Below, in pieces: positions 45,850 through 59,334 of a stretch of DNA of 64,000 nt (positions within the stretch are counted from its first letter, which is position 1; every line of letters starts with the position of its first letter). This DNA comes from Ceratobasidium sp. AG-K (lineage: Eukaryota > Basidiomycota > Agaricomycetes > Cantharellales > Ceratobasidiaceae): the NCBI GenBank assembly GCA_037039685.1, contig JAWNGF010000008.1:868001-932000 (forward strand), read 5' to 3'. A model generated the notes under the pieces. It was not told the DNA's origin. It saw nothing but the letters and a program-made list of their open reading frames with translations, and ran no database searches. The position numbers and the translations under genes are program-made.

Positions 45850-48800
45850 ATGAGCCGCGCCGAACCAGCCTGGCTGCAACGACGTGAGTTGGTGGCTGGT
45901 CTCAGGCTCAATTGCTGACGTATCCTCGTGTATAGGAAAACCGTGTCCGTTTTATCCGGTGAGTGACTCCGTCTTTTCCCGTGTGCGAGACTGATTGCCG
46001 TTCCAGACTGGTCGATGCATATTCGACGACAAGTGCAACTTTATCCACGACGGCCACGTTTCATCCAGACGCAACATGCGAACAGCTGTTCCAGCGGTAA
46101 GTCGATTGCATTTCCCTTTGTGTTGGCTAACATTGTGCTAGTACCGTCGAACACCGGAGAACTCGGTCGACTCGCTGAGTTCAGAAGAGGAGGACCATGT
46201 AGAGGAACATCATATTGACGAGCGATCGGCTGCTGCACCTTCACTTGTGTTTTCGAGTATCTATGGACCGCGGCCCAACTCGATTAACCGCCTCGGCCTG
46301 GCAGATGTCGACCTTCCAGTGTCTCCCGAGAGCCTCCCCAACACACCTTCACGCAGGCCAAGCAGCTACCACTCGGCCCATGGACTTGTCAACATACTTC
46401 ACCCGCTGCCTCGCGCCCCTTGTCATCATCGCTCGGAATTGGAATCGGAGGGCGCGCTCAGGGCGGACTGGCGGAAGTGTTTGCGGCCGTCGCGACAGCT
46501 CAAGCTCAAGCAACCGCGTTACCTCCCTCGACAGCTACCTCGCTCCCATCTCCACTCAGCCTTTCCCCTCGATCTCCCCCGAATGAAGCCCAAGAACTTG
46601 TGATTAAAGACAACAACTTTACACTCGAGGAGTTCCCGTTCAAACTCGTACGTACCCTCGGTCCAACTCAACCGTATGCTTATTTTGAATGGACCCTTAG
46701 GCTCTGTCAGATCAATCCTCGTTGATACTCAACCGCACACGTCGCCGTGGATCGTCGGCTCCCCAACGATCACGCTCCATCTCGTCCACTGGGTCTGACA
46801 AGGTCAAGAAAGCCCACCAACCTCAGCGCGCCCGAGCGGTTCAGCGTCAGCTCCGTTCCGCGCCATGTAGGCGACGAGTCTTTCGATCGTCCGTCCAGCC
46901 GTTCCATGTCGGGCTCCTCATTGATCGAAGAAGAAGAGGAGGAGGAAGAAGTCGAGGCGGACGACGAGGACGAGGATGGGCCAGAGATCGTCGATGAACA
47001 ACCCTCGTTCGAGTCATTACAACCCTACCCACGAGATGTGAGCACCGAACCGAGCCCTGATCCCTCCAGGCAAAAGTTTGTCCCCCCACCACCCGCGCCC
47101 GCCCCGCCTCCGGTTTCAGGTACGTTTCAACGTGCTCGTGAATGAATCATTCAACTGACAGAACGTAGAAGAAGCCGGGCTCCGCCGTCCGACGCGAAAA
47201 GACAGCGCCCGACATATCGAACACGAACTTCTCCTCGACGAGCTCGAAGAACGACTAGGCGTAGAACCGCGACGAAAGCGAGCCAAATCGAGCGCGGCAG
47301 CAACAGTTCTCGGAGCAACTGCACCCCCCGTCCCCGTTCCCGCACCCCGATCCGAACCCGAGATTACGCGAAGGAACAGCATGGGCAAAGGCGTTGATAT
47401 GAACGCCGCGCGGGGCATGTTGAGCGATATGTTCGCCAAGCGAGCGCAGGTGTCGGTCCAGGAGGAGGAACGCGAGGAGGAACAAGAACAGGAGCACAAC
47501 TTTTTGCCGGTGGATTGGGATATTGGGTCAATGGTGTTTGATGGAAGGACAGAGGATGGGGCTTCAGACATCGCTGGCGCGCAATACGACACTCCCGACA
47601 CGAACGCCCGCGTTTTATCCGACACACATGTCCAATCCGCTTCCGACGCTCACGAACCGACTTCCGACACGCATGAAACAGACAGCGACTCGTATTCCGA
47701 AATCGGCTCCGACGACGAACCCACCGAAGACTTTGCTGAACTCCTCAACGACCGAGTCGTACTCGCCACCCCAACAAACGTCGTCCTCCGACGCGAAATC
47801 GCGCGCGAAACGAGTCTACCATCGCGTACGGCCAGCGCGGCGGGTACACCTCGAAACATGACTCTCATCGGCACCCCAACACTCGCCCCCAGCGCACTCG
47901 CAAGCATACCAGCCAACGGAACGCTCAGCAGTGGGACGCCGAGGAGTACGGTGGACAGATCTCAGGTCGAGACCTCCGACGAAAGCGTGAGTAGACGTGG
48001 TTCTGGTTTGAGTTTGAAGAGTGCTTCGCCTTTGCGTTTGCCTGTTTCTTCTGCCACTCCCGGGACCTCGAGTACGGAGACCGGGCCGTCGAGGTTGGAG
48101 GCTGTATCTCCGAGTTTGGAGATTTTGCCGAGTCTGGAAAGGCCGGAGCCGAGTCCGGGAGTCGAGCCGTCGGGCATGGAGGTTGGATCCCCGAGGTTAG
48201 ATGTGAAGTTGCCGAGTCCAAAAATGGCAATGTCTAATACGAGAGTCACGCCTTCAACCCCGAGGGACGTGGCATCGAGCCCGAGGCCCGCAGCCCCGAG
48301 TCCGAGGAGTCCCCAAGTTGCGCCTTCACCTCCGAGGCGCGCTTCGACTCCCAACTTGGATGCGTCCCCGGTCCTGGCTCGAGCGCCTTCGAGTCCCCCT
48401 TCGGGCCCGATCGTCGCTCCTCCAGTTCCCTCGGCAATCCCTCGAGATTTCTCAGTGTCCAGCCGTCGTGTTTCGGGTTCTCGTGCCACACCGCGTTTGA
48501 GTTTGATTCATCGTTCTCCTTCCCCTTCCCCGAAGACGCCTCATCACTCTCCGAGCTCGAGTCAACGATTATTGAGTCCGCGGGGTACTGCCTCGCCTCG
48601 TTGGGACGATGGAGAATCGGGCCCGAGTCCTGTCAGACTCGATCGAGAGCCCGAAATAGAATTGGCTGGACAAGGTTCACGGGAGATGGAGATTGGCGGT
48701 TCACCTGTGCGTCGGGAATTTGTAGAGGAGCCCGAACTGGCTGGATTGGAGGGACGTGAAGTTTCTGGGTCTGCGGGTGATCGGGAGCGGGGTTCTGTGG

Positions 48801-51800
48801 CGCGTGACGAGGTCGAGGGAAGTTGTGGCACGGTGATTGCGGTTGGAGATGATCAAAAGGAACTTACCGCGGAGGTTGAGGTTCGTGACGAGGCTGCGGA
48901 GATTGTAGGCGAGAGGGAGCATGTGCCAGAGGTCGAGGCCGCGGAGATCGCAAGCATACGGGAAAGGGCATCGGAAGTCAAGGCGCTTGTTCACGAGGAG
49001 CTAGAGGCCACGGGATTCGAGATCGAGGGTCTAGAGGGTGCGGAGTTGGCAACAGAGGGACTGGCAGACGAAAATCGAGTGGACAAAGGGCAGGCGGACG
49101 AGGAGCCGAGGAAGGACACGTCCGAAACTGAGGCGACGGCATTCCCAGAACCACAACAGGCACTTGCGGAACCCACTTCTCCTCTCGAGTTGCCGCTAGA
49201 ATTGGCCCCATTTGTCGATCCCGTGCTACCTGTTCTGGACGAGGATGTGCCTGTACCCGCCTCCGATGTGCCAACCAGCCCTGTTTGCCTCCGACAGCCA
49301 GAGTCGCCACCTTTGCCTCGACCTATCCATGAAATCGCGCCCCGTCTTCCATCCGAGCCTGCCCTTCCACTCGAGTCTCCCCTCCCAGTCAAGCCCGTAG
49401 TTTCACCCAAAGCTGCTCCTCCACTCGAACGGGCCCCTTCGCCCGAACCTTCACTTCCACTCGAGGCTCCATCGCCACCAAGTCCTTCTCGTGCCCTCGA
49501 AGTAGACCCAGATCTAGCGCCCCTCCCCTCTTCCGAGGCCGTCCCAGAGCCACAGCGATCACCCGAGCCAGAACCCACTGTCGAGCACCATGACTCCCCG
49601 ATGCCCAATCGTCCGCTCGAGCCCGAACAATCTCCTCAGCCTCTCCCTCCGGTTTTGGAACTTCCACCGGATTCGGTTTCAGAGCCCGTGACTACTTCAG
49701 AGCTCCAGGAGTCCTTGCGCCCCAGGGATCCTGTGCTGTCTCACGGCTCATTATTGTTGGAGCTTGATTCGCTACCTGCGGATTTACCGTTGCAACAGCA
49801 CGCACTTTTGCCTGAAACTTCGTCGTTACCCGGGTTTTCTCTTCTACCTGGATGCTCTCCGTTGTCGGAGCGTCACACGTTGTTTGACCATGACGCCTTT
49901 TCTGAACGTTCCCTATCGTTTGAGCGCTCGCTAGAGCTCGAGCGTTCTTCGGAACCTGAGCCCATGGTGGAGTCCGAGCAGTTGCCAGAAGTTGCAAGCG
50001 CATCTGAACTGCGAGAGACTCGGAGGTTCTCCGTGGTTAATCGTTCTGAGCATTCTGAGCGTTCTGTGCGCTCCTCTTTGTCTGAAATTCCCTCTATCTC
50101 TGAACTCGCGCCTCCCGCTTCATTCTCTGACATCCTTCCCCAGAGCGCCCGCACTCCCACCGTAGATAGCGAAGCCCGAGCAGCGTCGGAACCCACTTCC
50201 AAGCATAGGCCTCGTTCGCAACTGAAACCGCTGCGACTTTCGATGATGTATGGTCTCGGGACGCCGCCTGCCAATGCAGTAATCACTCCGATTTCAGCCA
50301 ACGCAGTCACTCCTACTCCAAACCAATCATTTACGCCCATTGCTCCGACCCCGACTGCAATGTACCCCACTCCTGCTTCACCCCAATCCATTCGGCTGCC
50401 CGCCAGCCAACGGCCTACGCCGCAGTCTGCATCATCGCTCTCTGGCGTGGAAGAAGCGATCGAGTCAACGATCGGAGGCCGAGAATCTCTCGGACCCGAG
50501 AGCATTTCATGGTTTGGATCGAAAAGGGGTTCTAGACAGGCATCGCTCAGCGTATCCATGCGGGAGTCACTACGCCAATCACCCCACGGATCTGATCGCG
50601 GCTCAGCAATGCATACGACGCGGTCGGCGAGCCCAGTTCAAAGCACGCCGCTATCAGCCGAGGTGGAACGGTCATCGCCTCAACACGCCGCCGTGCCGTC
50701 ACCGGAAGACGAGGATATTCGCCCACTGCCTAGAATTTGGGATGACGACGAAATGAGCGTGAGATCAGGCTCTGTGCGGCAAAAGACACTATCAGCGGAT
50801 GACACATTCGTCCGCAAGTCGTCGCTCCCCATTCCTGTGTTTGATGTTCCAGAGGAAGAGTTTGCGCCGCCCAAGACGCCCGCTATTCCCGAGACACCCG
50901 TACCTCCCAAAACTCCCGACTGGCTGGATTCTTCGTCTCGATATCCTGCGTTCGTGAATGTGGGAGGAGCCAGTCCTCGGTTTTCGGACGGGAGGTCGCC
51001 TCTGGTTTCCCCATCAATCGTGCCTTCCACCCCGAGCGTCCAAGCGACCCCGGTCAAGCCGCTGCCTCCCCCACGAAGCCGAAAATGGGCCGATACGTCA
51101 AACGAAGAGTCTATTGGGAGCTTACCTGTGTTCGACGCTCCTGCCCCCGATACCCAACCTGCTGACGTACAACCGCCCACTGTCAAGGACGCCAATGAGC
51201 CTTCGGCGGCACCACGCTCTCGTCGCCGTGGCGGGCCTCGTTACATGCAAATCCCCAACACTGCCCCATTGTCTATCTCTCCACGGCGGGTCTCCCCGTC
51301 CATTATGCAGCGTAGCCAGGAAGACGGAACAGAATCGGAATCTTACGAGAGCGGGTCGTACTCCCAGGACGAGCGAATGCCTCATAGCGCGCCTCCGGTC
51401 AACCCGCTACAGCTCAGAATGCGAATGTCAGGGAGCCAGGGCTCCGCATTGCCTTGGATGACCGATTATTTCACCAAATCGCCATCGAGCTTGCATAGTA
51501 GCCAACCCGGAAGCATGCATTCAGCGTCGGGAAGTCTCTCGAATGTAGTCAAGGTCACGTCTGCTCGACAAAGCATCATAGGTGACAAGCAACTCGAACG
51601 ATCGGCTCCCGCCCAGGTCAGCATTTTTTTTTTTTGACATTCTCTTGGTACTCGGTCTAACTATGTTCTATAGGTTGGAACGTTTGGCAATCCAGGACCT
51701 GGTCCTTCAACAATGAAGACCTACTCTGAGCGACGTCAATCTTCTGAAGGGCTAGGTTCTCCCATCGTGCTGCAAACATCTGCTCCGGAACCAAGGTCGA

Positions 51801-54149
51801 ATCTACATCAAGTACCCGAGCAAGGCGGGTCTACCAAACCTGTCGTTGTTAGCAGGAGACCGTCCAGACAGGTGAGTTGAAATACAATACTCTCAGCTTC
51901 TTTTACTTATTCTAATTGTAAAGATGACCATTGATACGACGCCGAGAAAGTTGGAAGAACCGAGGCTCAAGATATCGCTGGAGGACTCCAATGTGGAAGT
52001 TGCCGAGACAGGGAGGCGCGTGGCTAGTTATAGCGTTCCGACTCAATCGCCACTCCGAAGCCAGGTGGACGAAGCTTCACCCCCTATGAAAACCCCACGT
52101 CAGATGGTACGTTGATACACGCAAAGTGTTGACTGTACGCTCATGCTCTTCTGCACTCTTCTCAGACCATGACATCTCCAAGTCCTGTTAGGCATACTCC
52201 CTTGAGTGCACCTTCCCCACTGCAGATACTTAGGCGGAACATGATGGCGCGTACGAGCCCAGAGTCCCCCAGGTTCCTTTCGCCGCAGACTCGACTCACT
52301 AACCTGCCCGAGGTATGTTCCGCGATTCACAATTTTATTTATGCGCTCATTATGCGCGCATATAGTCACGTCCTTCACGACACCAGCATCATTCGTCGTT
52401 GGCTCCAACTTCGACCACGGTACGTAATATGCATTCCTGTCTATGTCGGTCTCGTTGCTGAAGTCCCTTCCAGCTACGGGAAGAAATCCACAGCGCGCCA
52501 AAGTCTGCGCCTGGGCCACGCGATCGACGCTCTCTGAACCCCAGTGTACGATTCATGGCGCCGCCATCTCGACCAGGATCTCCTACTCAGTCCGTACAGT
52601 CAACCCTCTCTCAAACCAAACCTCTCTTGTTTTTCGCGATCGCGAAGAACTCTGCGCAGGAAGTTGAGAGACTGCTACAAGACGGCGAGGTGCAGCCCAA
52701 CGACAAGGCAGGACCCGAAGATCTCCCCGCGCTCGCGTTCACCCTGGCAAACGAACAGTTGTCCGACAAGACACAAATCGTTAAGAGCCTGTTGAGCCAC
52801 GGTGCCGATCCGGCTTCGGTATTGCACAGGAAATCAGGTTCTGGTCAGTTCGACGATACTGATTTGTCTCTGACGACAAGGATCGAGCAAGGCATGAACC
52901 CTGCCATTCGGTGAGTTTGCGTCGGAGCGATCCATTCGACCAGCTGGTCTTACCCGTCGCGCACAGGTATTACTTGAACCGGAAACGGATGACCATCCCT
53001 GCTCCTCAGGCAGAGCTCCTCGAGAAGAACAACTTTGGAGGTCTCACTCGAGCTGGTTTCAGTATCATCGGTCAGGACGCCGCCCTAGACGAGCTCATTC
53101 GAGTGGTAGCTGGTCACTGTCGACGACAAACGTTGAATCCCCTGGTCATAGTCTTTTCTGGCGGTCCTGGGTGCGGAAAGAGTCTACTTGCCTCGAAAAG
53201 TAAGTGAAATCACTGGTGTGATTTGTCACTGGCTAATCGTCAAAATAGTTGGGCCGCTCTTGCACGTCCCTACCTTTACAGTCAATATGACAAATCTTCG
53301 AAACGAGTCCTCGTTATTCAACTACATTTCGATGACTACTAAAGCAGGAAACCCTCAGGTATGGCCACTATACCGATGATCATGCATCATGCTCATCTGT
53401 TACAGATTCCGTTAGTGGACTTCTTGAAGCACAACGAAGGACAGCGTTGCGTGGTTGTTCTTGAGGTTAGTTGCATACACTTGTTTGACCATTCGTCTCT
53501 CATCACGGTTTGCTATAGGAAATCGAAAAGGCAGCGGATAAGTCGGTCTGGCACTCGTTACTTATGCCTTGGGAATGGGGCAAAGCAACCGTCATACCTT
53601 TGGCGACAAATGAACAAATCGACATTGATACTTCTAAAGTTATTTGGATCGCAACCTCCAACTCTGGTGACGATGCGACGCTCAAGTTCTTTGCAGAGAG
53701 ATCTCGACCCACTGGAGGGGCTGGATATGATCGTGGGGAGTCGGCGCTGGCTCGTTTGGCTCAAGGCCCCGCCCCAACGACAACTTTACTCGCAAGGATT
53801 ACTTGCAGCTTACGCAGGCCGTTCGGAAACGGCTTGGCGAACTACTAGGCGTGAGTTCTACTTTCGGCCGATTTTATATTTCTGTTACTAACGACCATCC
53901 CAGTCATCCATCATCTCTCGTGTCAGCTCAGTCCTACCGTTCCTACCCTTTACGGAGGAGGAAGTGTACGCTCTGGCCTCCGAGTCTCTCTCGGCGATGC
54001 GTGCGGATCAAAAGGCAGAGCAAAACGTCGAGGATGTAGAGTGGGAAGAACTGCTCCAGCAAGCAGTAGGAGAGTACATTCCAGGTGAAGGTGCTCGATC
54101 CGTCCACCGGGCGGTGCAACGTGCTTTCGACGAAATTACCGAATGGTAA
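45850..54149 (+). CDS. giant CCCH zinc finger - disordered - ankyrin-like - ClpB/Skd3-type AAA+ protein
   Basis: Eighteen exons join into one frame of about 2,464 codons. A CCCH finger (C15-x7-C23-x5-C29-x3-H33, KPCPFYPTGRC...CNFIH) opens the protein. About 1,900 Ser/Pro/Glu-rich disordered residues follow, mostly one 4.4-kb exon (47169-51616). Small exons at 51674-51871, 51924-52106, 52166-52312 and 52366-52419 all begin and end in phase 0. The exon at 52474 continues without a stop into an ankyrin-like helical segment (LFFAIAKNSAQEVERLLQDG, SLLSHGADPASV). The AAA+ module has Walker A GGPGCGKS (about residue 2203), Walker B VVVLEEIEKA with Glu in place of the usual Asp, sensor 1 IWIATSN, an Arg-finger-like ISRVSSVLPFLPFT and sensor 2 GARSVHR. 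This is closest to ClpB domain 2 and animal CLPB/Skd3. Exons near 46.4 and 46.8 kb depend on weak donors. One base seems missing at 53772-53775. Two separate genes remain an alternative. Confidence 0.65.
53772..53775 (+). other. one-base frame break in the AAA+ domain
   Basis: Before this CCCC run the AAA+ frame reads FFAERSRPTGG ... RLAQGP. After it the conserved frame (NDNFTRKDYLQLTQAVRKRLGELLG) is shifted by one base. No intron longer than about 30 nt repairs it. A fifth C would give GPAPNDNFTRKDY. It is either a base-calling error or a real lesion that would remove the Arg finger and sensor 2. Confidence 0.6.
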
Positions 54150-54407
54150 ATAATTCCTTTGGTTTATGCAATGTATATGGACTTTCTTCGAATGTTCTCT
54201 TTTCTCTCATGAGGTAAATTATCGTACAAATTTAAGTATACACTTTATGATTATCCTACGTCAGTCTCCAAATATCCAATCCGTCTGACATAACAAACGC
54301 AAGAAAGCGCGAACGAACGAAAATCGAGAGCTAGAGTACAGTAGATACAGAAAGGAGCGACTTAGGAACATCATAAAAAATAGGATAAAAGAGTGGTCCG
54401 GAATAAG

Positions 54408-57211
54408 TTAATTCTCCTCTGGTTTTCCCAAGAGCTTTCGTACGTCCGGTCGATTGGCGGAATACGATGCGGCTCTTCGACGACCATGTTCGTCCGTACT
54501 CTGGGCTTGGCGGACCGGGGTGTTAGAGGGACTGTATGCGTGTGGGTATGCACGTTTCGGGGTAACTGGTCGCGACTTGGCTGACGATGGTCGAGCCATC
54601 CTGCATAACACCTCGAGTTTGTTGCTTCCCGTTGGCCCATAACTCGAAGGCGTTGAGACGGGCGTGTCATTCCCATGGCCCCTACCAGGTGTGGTGGGTA
54701 TCATAGGCGGGTCTAGCTTCGAAGAGTGAATCTTTGGGGTCACGCTCTTCTTCATAACGTGTAATAGCCCAACTTTTCGACCTTGTTCGGGGATCAAAAG
54801 CTCCGGCGCACACGTAAACGAAAGTGGTGTCAAGGTCTGGTTTAGTGATAGCCCTTTAGCACATCGTTTCTGCTCGCTAGTACTCTGACCAACCTTTTCA
54901 CCATGAATCACCGCTCCGGAAGATCCCCGTCGATCCTCGACTAGATACTCAAGTCTCCACTCGAATCGGCCCCGGTCCTCTGTTCCTTTGGCAGTGTACA
55001 CTCCGTTCGACTTGATGCACAACGACGCTTCGCGGGAAAGGTAGTCTCTATCCTCCACATCGTTTACTGTCAGTCGACGCAGCACCGGCTCGCTATCCAC
55101 TACCTGTACATGCATCAGTCAGTGCCAGTGAGTGAACCAAGGTCAATCGCACGTACTCCGTGATGGAAGTTACACCCTTCCCGTTTCGTCATCGTAAACT
55201 CGGCCATACCCCAGTTTTCAAGGAACTGGGACTTGATTGGCCGGTCAAGGATCTCAAAAGTACTTTGCACCTGTGGTGGGAACAACAACGCGGTGGGGCT
55301 AACACTCGCAGCAGATGATGATAGACTCGCGCCCGACCCCGATTGAGGAAGAGGGTCAAGCTGACGAATCGGAGACGGCGATGGCGCAACGAAGCAAGAC
55401 AGTTTGTCCCCGGCCATCGGCACCGGAGACCCGGTCGAGCTACCAATTGAAGGTGTAGCCTTGCGCTTCATGCGAACACCCGATCCAATTGGGGCTTGTT
55501 GACCAGGCGTGTACCTGCGCAGCTCAAACCGGGGCCGAATAGCACGAAATCCTTCCTATATGCGCTTGAGTATGCGCCCTTTACTAGCAGTAACTTTGAG
55601 TACGTACCTGGTCAATCCACAGCTCGATTGTAATATCCCGCAAGAATGTCACATAACCAGGTAGATTGGCAAACTTGGACTGGAAAGAGTCTTTGGATTT
55701 CGAAGAACTCAAAGTTCTTTGGCCATGAGACGAGTTCAATGTGGTCTTGCTAGCAACAAATGCGGATGAGAGCCCTTTGGATGGCGCATATGGAACTGTC
55801 CCAGACGCCGAATTAGACCGAGAACGGGATCTGGCCGCTTGCTCAATCAAGTCGTTTGAGGTCGTTAGGGCATCTCGATGAGCTGATGAATTGATGGAAC
55901 ATGACCGGAAGCGACCTGGAATGGAGCCAGTGGTGACAGGGAGGCTCCGGATGGATTCCCTTGTTCCCGAGAATGCTCTGCGATGGTCCATATCGGGTTG
56001 CGTGCTTCCAACGGGCGAGGAAACGGACCTACGCCCATCCGACTGGATCACGCTTGTATCAGACGGATCGCGCTGAATCTGAATCCTACTGAGTGGCAAG
56101 GGGCGCAAATGAGAGTGAGACTTTGCACGTCCAAGCTGGCCGTAAGACTCCCGCCTGGAGGCCGGGACTGCTGCTTGCGTAACTGGTTGGACCGTATCCG
56201 CATCAGAAAATGATCCGACTGCCGGTTCGAGGGTCAAGTAAGAATGGATATGTGAATTTGCTACGAAAGGGTTGGCGCTCTCGGAAAGACCCCCAATCGA
56301 AATGTCGGCTTGACTGCGTAGCGGTACCGGTTTCAACTCCAAGACAGCGGTAGAAGATGTCTCCATGGATAGTGGAGGCTCTTCAAGATCAAGCGAAACA
56401 GGCCCTCCGACCTCGGTAGGAAAGTCGTCAGCGTCTTCAGAACACCCGGTCATCGACGCTTTGCAAGGAGAGCGGAGGGACGAATCAGTGGACATGGAGT
56501 ATGACGCTGATCGAGGTGAGAATGTGTCAGACAGTGGGGACCCTAAGGACGTAGAAGTTGATGAGCTATATCTCAGGGCCATTGGACGTAGGTTCTTGTC
56601 CGCCACCGTCACGTCGTAATGGCCCACCAGCGTTTCATCGTCCTCGCATTGGAGCCTTCGTCCAAAGTCGGCACCCGCTTTTTCGAGGCTGAATTTGCGC
56701 CCCATGTCTCCCCTTGCCTGTCCTCGATCGACTATTGTGTGAATAGGGGCTCGTTTGGGTGTTTGGAATACTTGGTCCGCGCTGAAATAGTCGATCCCTT
56801 CTGAAAGTTTCTTAGCACCAGACTCGGGCTCGTTGACCTGCCACGTCTGTTGACATTCCGGCGCCGTCCTCTTAGGAGGTGATTGAAAGCCGAATGTCGA
56901 TTCCGGACTCTCCGGAAACTGCGGAACTGGAAGCTGTTTAGCTCTCACGACTTGGAATCCCACACCCAATACTCACCTAATCCACCCAGACCACTCTGAG
57001 CAGGGGACTCTTGAATCAAAAACACCGGAAACGCGCCCATGCTAAACGAGGGGGTCATCCCCGATGTTATGCTTGCATCATCCGCAACAGATCCAAACCC
57101 GTCGTCGATGTCATCGGTCGGAAACGAGTCGAGTCGGCGATGACAGCCCATGACCGTGAGACGAGTGGGAGGCGTGTGAGGCACAATTATAGGTGTTGGC
57201 GAGTCGTCCAT
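54408..57211 (-). CDS. uncharacterised disordered fungal protein
   Basis: I do not recognise a family. Four exons (56977-57211, 55608-56926, 55157-55555, 54408-55103) with 50-nt-class introns are phase-consistent and give about 882 residues. The large second exon is Ser-rich and disordered (RSRSRSNSASG, RTLSSSKSKDSFQSKF) and ends in a conserved-looking segment, LPGYVTFLRDITIELWIDQ/EGFRAIRPRFELRRY. Two more compact patches follow: FLENWGMAEFTMTKREGCNFHHG and RFEWRLEYLVEDRRG, the latter after LSREASLCIKSNGVYTAKG. These could together form one beta-rich domain split by disordered loops. The tail is basic and Ser/Thr/Pro-rich. No signal peptide or membrane segment is present. It converges tail-to-tail with the giant AAA+ gene, 258 bp away. 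Confidence 0.75.
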
Positions 57212-59334
57212 TGAACGCTCGCAATGTTGGGCAAGAAGTAACGAATGTGGGGGTGCTCGTCAACGCTGCAAAGCCGAGTGGAGAAGAAAACCAGAAGCCG
57301 AGCGAAGAATGACGAACTTTAGGGGCTCGGCCCACTAGACGCTCAGGACCCTGCGCTGATCAACCACGTGCACGTTGATGGATGACACTTAATTTGCCCA
57401 TTTATGCCCCACTAGTCCGACATTCGTACGGCACTGGTTCTTAAGGCTTGACATGCTACGGCGTTCATTTGCTTGCGACTTAATCGTATCCTGCACCCAA
57501 CGCATGCTAGGTCGATGACCACGTATTTATCTACCTGTCGTCCATAAACATCTTGATTTATAGCATGTATCAAACACAAGCGTTTGGTCTGGATATTCAA
57601 ACTCGCAAGGGAGTATCGGCACGTCGAACATCGGGCCGAAGCAGTCAAGTACTAATCAACCTCTGTGGCCAACAAATGAAATTCGGCAGATGTCTCCCAC
57701 TTATCGTTAACCTTGGCACCCTTAGTTAATTTAATTGACTCAGCTCTGCGGCATAGGCATGTCTGAACCCCCCCCCATGCTCCCATCAAAAGCAGGCACG
57801 CCACTCTATTGTGACTTAGCATATCGGGTTGAGTTGACACCCCGCTAGCATGAATAACATGTCTGGTAAAGTTCGCTAGGGCCAATTCAGCAGTTCCTGG
57901 CCGTGTACGTTATCCCTCGTCAACCGTCTGCTCTTGGACGGTTGGTCCGAGGTATCGTAATCGTCCTATTACCTCGCTCCGTGCTCGGAACCTATACAGA
58001 GTTTTGTCAGCATTGCTGCGAATGATCTCCTGTGAAGGCAGATAGACGCTCGCATTTCAGCCACCGCGGGAACACACTCATACGAAACCAACGTGATCTA
58101 CAGTTCTAGCTCGTCTACTTCCGGGGTTTTCTGAACTCATCTCCCGTATGCGAGCAGGGGTATGCCGCTGAGCGGGTTTGAAGTTGGCATTCTAAGTCCC
58201 TTGACCAACGGTCAATTAAAACCTCTTTGAAAAGACATAAGCAAGAATCCCAATCAACAGCTGTCCTTCGTGCTCTCTCCCTACTGTGCTGCCCTACCTC
58301 TTCCTTGCTATCCGCACCACGCCCCCCAGCGTTATATGGGAGACAACCGCAGTTTCTCTCCTTATTCTGTACCTCAGGCACACGCTCGACGGTAGTTACC
58401 GACTGAGCATGTTATCCATCGTACCCAACTCCCACATCCCGAGTTATCCGGTTCTAAAGTTGAGGGTACTGTTTGCATGTATTTACTCATCGGCTCCTCA
58501 AAATGGGCCGACCGCATCAGACCGGCACTTTATCATGCCATCCCATGTCCTATGCATGCTCGTGGAAAATACTCCCAGCTCGATTGCGAGTTTATTGGGT
58601 ATTCGCTCTGTGCATCGTTGATTTCTTCAAGTCAATGTGCGTCGCGTTCTACGTCTCGGTTATATTTGATTGCACTTCGCGGGGTAATCATAAGATTGAT
58701 TCAAACTCTGGGGAATAACAATTGCAAGAACTTCAGCTCGAGAGCGATACAAATAGACAACCATCTTGTCCGATATACCCGTTAATAAACTCACCTTGAT
58801 GCCCAACATTGGTAGTGAGTAGTTCTGTCTAGTTACAAACGTGCATGCATTCGACCACGCCATCGGTGGCCTATCAGAAAAGGCTTCATCCGAATCACAT
58901 TTATTTTCGTAAACCCGCTCAAGCCCGGCAGCCAGACCCCAACATCAGTGCGCTCCCTGATAAGCAACCCTAAGACTGAATGCATTTGCGCCTTGTGCGC
59001 TCCGTGCCATCCCATTAGGTAGTCTGCCCCTGGCGGACCGAGTGCCTGGAGGGTCATGTGCTCGGCCTCGACCAATTTACGTCGACGTCGACGCCTTCCG
59101 GCTTTCCCCTACCTTTGCGACGATATGGTCAGGAGACATTCCATCAGCCAAATGCGAGACATCGCGGGGAGCGAGCCAAACTTCTTCACGAAAATAGTCG
59201 TGAGCTTTGCGGTCTCGCGACGCGTGTCGGAGCGGCGTCCGTCGGTATATAAGCCGCAAGATTATGGACACTGAACGATATCACTCAGCAAGCTACAGTT
59301 TCTTCTTCAGAACTCCCTCTATCCATCTTCCATC
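57212..59334. other. 2.1-kb intergenic region
   Basis: This lies upstream of the first alcohol dehydrogenase and of the minus-strand unknown gene. Only short overlapping frames without family motifs are present. A C9 run is near 57769-57777. I see no gene. Confidence 0.5.
59246..59252 (+). promoter_or_regulatory. TATA box of the first alcohol dehydrogenase gene
   Basis: TATATAA stands 83 nt upstream of the ATG at 59335, in a GC-rich context followed by a CT-rich leader (TTTCTTCTTC), as is usual for strongly expressed fungal genes. Confidence 0.55.

Noticed and set aside
46380..46850. Two apparent frameshifts in the giant CCCH-AAA gene
   Set aside because: Both are resolved by GT-AG introns of 74 nt (46388-46461) and 52 nt (46793-46844), though with weak donors (GTCAAC and GTCTGA), so I do not report them as lesions.
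47650..50000. Long antisense frames opposite the disordered exon of the giant gene
   Set aside because: High GC with a strong third-position bias makes long antisense frames. The sense frame is continuous over 4.4 kb.
56927..56976. Ultra-short intron in the unknown minus-strand gene
   Set aside because: Using the acceptor CTTCCAG gives an ordinary 50-nt intron with a good donor and branch point.
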